From Puniceicoccales bacterium (GTDB taxonomy: Bacteria > Verrucomicrobiota > Verrucomicrobiia > Opitutales > JAIRLM01), in the NCBI GenBank assembly GCA_031254835.1, contig JAIRTQ010000054.1:1-15418 (forward strand): a stretch of DNA of 15,418 nucleotides, read 5' to 3'. A program made the translations under genes and the position numbers. The first letter of the stretch is position 1, and each line of letters opens with the position of its first letter. The notes under the pieces are model-generated. The model worked only from the letters and a program-made list of their open reading frames with translations. It ran no database searches and had not been told where the DNA came from. Below, piece after piece: positions 14,461 through 15,418 of this stretch.

Positions 14461-15243
14461 ATGCGGTTTATCCTTCTTTCCGTATGCACGCTTTCCGTTT
14501 ATTTCTTTGTCTCGTGGTTCTATGCTGCCCATAGGTCAGACCTTCTGATGAGATCGATAGATATTAGCGGCACTAACATTAAGAAGCTTAAGTCCGTAGA
14601 TGACGGCGCGCTTGATAGGATTTCAATCCTAAGCCTGCCAGAGTATTCCTGATATAGGAAGTTTATTCGTCGTCTGCTATGGAAGCTTAGCAATGAGTCG
14701 GAGCTGGAAGGGGATGTGTTTGGCGACCTGTTGCTAGAACTGCCGGAAAAGGTCAATGGCCAGGAAAAATTTGCCAGTGCTATGACATGTGTGATTGGTT
14801 CCGAGCTCAGAAAGATTGGGGGCGAAGATAAAAAGAGAAGTTTCTCGGAGAAAGTTACTTGCCAGGGCACAGAAGTCAAGGTCCATCGCCCGTCGGAAGC
14901 ACTTTTTTGGACGGTCGTAGATAACGTGTATGCAAACAGGCCCATGCGTGAAGTAAAGTGGATGCTAGATGGTTGCTACGACTACTGTACAAGTCGCGAT
15001 GCGGTCGACGAATTTAATAAAAATTGGATGCCAGACTGCCCTTACCTTTTGCGTATAAGTTTGAACCCGGGAAACACCCCGACAAGGGAGCAGTGGGAAG
15101 CATTTACCAAAAAAATGGAAGAATTAAAAGAGACGGTACAGGAGCTTGTGTCCTATTGCGACAAAAGGGCTGCCGAAGACAACGGCGATTGCGAGCTTGC
15201 AGCCTTCAATAGTGCGCTGAAGAAATTCCAGACCATTTCTTAG
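14461..15243 (+). pseudogene. Paralogue copy 2 of the membrane-anchored/secreted protein, with an internal TGA
   Basis: The frame encodes 260 residues colinear with copy 1 (about 74% identical), but codon 64 (14650-14652) is TGA where copy 1 has TGC for Cys. The anchor (residues 3-20) is nearly unchanged, and residues 141-162 are identical. The only indel is one added codon near residue 171, so no frameshift has built up over 780 bp. Either the TGA is a recent inactivation, or the gene still works by readthrough. Reinitiation at a GTG at 14716 would give a 175-residue protein without the anchor. A selenocysteine codon is formally possible because it replaces Cys, but no convincing SECIS stem-loop follows. 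Seven post-anchor cysteines are present (110, 134, 172, 176, 193, 233, 244), several at shifted positions. Function is unknown. Confidence 0.72.
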
Positions 15244-15255
15244 CCTATTGAGGTT
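15242..15255 (+). other. Small hairpin overlapping the copy 2 stop codon
   Basis: AGCCT pairs with AGGTT (one G-T pair) around an ATTG loop, at the same place relative to the TAG as in copy 1. The loop has changed in two positions while the stem still pairs. No T-tract follows directly. It is weak evidence for a conserved 3' RNA structure. Confidence 0.28.
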
Positions 15256-15418
15256 GGCGCTATCCTTTCTCCGCCGCCGAGACCGCTGGCCAACGGTTCC
15301 GCTCCCCCGGTGGCGAGGTCAGCGGGCCGTTCTCGCGCGGCATCCCACGCTTCCTCGAGGCTTCGAGTGCTTGGGCCCGGAGTTTCGTCGAGAAAAGAAT
15401 TGGCGAATTTTTGCCGTC

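Larger units (their letters stand above)
14130..15395 (+). repeat. Dispersed direct repeat, copy 2 (leader, broken ORF and trailer)
   Basis: The segment aligns with 4118-5379. The leader (14130-14460) holds no intact gene: in the frame equivalent to copy 1 there is a TAG near 14290 and a 1-nt deletion near 14390. The reading frame 14461-15243 keeps its frame throughout, apart from one internal TGA and one added codon. The trailer is clearly similar to about 15360 and weakly so to about 15395; the rest of the window (15396-15418) shows nothing. The left edge lies about 37 bp upstream of the argS start, with the two transcribed away from each other, so the argS promoter may overlap the repeat. 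No transposase, terminal inverted repeat or target duplication is visible. Confidence 0.88.

Noticed and set aside
14650..14700. Selenocysteine insertion signal after the copy 2 TGA
   Set aside because: Only a 4-bp pairing (ATAG with CTAT) could be drawn; this is not a convincing bacterial SECIS element.

Overview
The window looks like chromosomal DNA of a Verrucomicrobiota bacterium. The best marker is a 938-residue prepilin-like protein (6577-9393, minus strand) that carries the hallmark blocks of the Verru_Chthon cassette protein A family. Most genes are G+C-rich, but short A/T tracts of the AAATTT type recur through the coding DNA. UGA acts as a normal stop, because recJ and rarA both end in it. 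The exact order is not certain; an Opitutae/Puniceicoccales-like lineage is a guess.

Layout, left to right: rsmI (plus) converges on a recJ-rfaE2 pair (minus, GTGA overlap). A NrdG/PflA-type radical SAM activase (plus) is divergent from recJ. Next comes copy 1 of a dispersed repeat of about 1.25 kb, with an unrecognised membrane-anchored or secreted protein gene at its centre. A PfkB-family sugar kinase (plus) meets the Verru_Chthon protein gene (minus) tail to tail, and their two TAG stops share one CTAG. rarA lies just upstream of the Verru_Chthon gene on the same strand, and mutY is divergent from rarA. A small TPR protein gene follows argS on the minus strand after a 2-nt gap. Copy 2 of the repeat begins about 37 bp upstream of the argS start.

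Most of the window is housekeeping: genome maintenance (recJ, rarA, mutY), translation (rsmI, argS), lipopolysaccharide heptose synthesis (rfaE2) and anaerobic radical enzyme activation. These genes form no single pathway or operon. There are no tRNA or rRNA genes, CRISPR arrays or recognisable transposases.

The unusual part is the repeat pair at 4118-5379 and 14130-15395. Each unit has a leader of about 330 bp, a reading frame of about 260 codons with an N-terminal hydrophobic anchor, and a short conserved trailer. The frames are about 87% identical as DNA but only about 74% as protein: by hand count 68 codons are replaced and 14 changed silently. Copy 2 has one in-frame TGA at a cysteine codon. 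Cysteines shift position while their number stays at seven. This fits a fast-diversifying paralogous family of exported proteins of unknown function.
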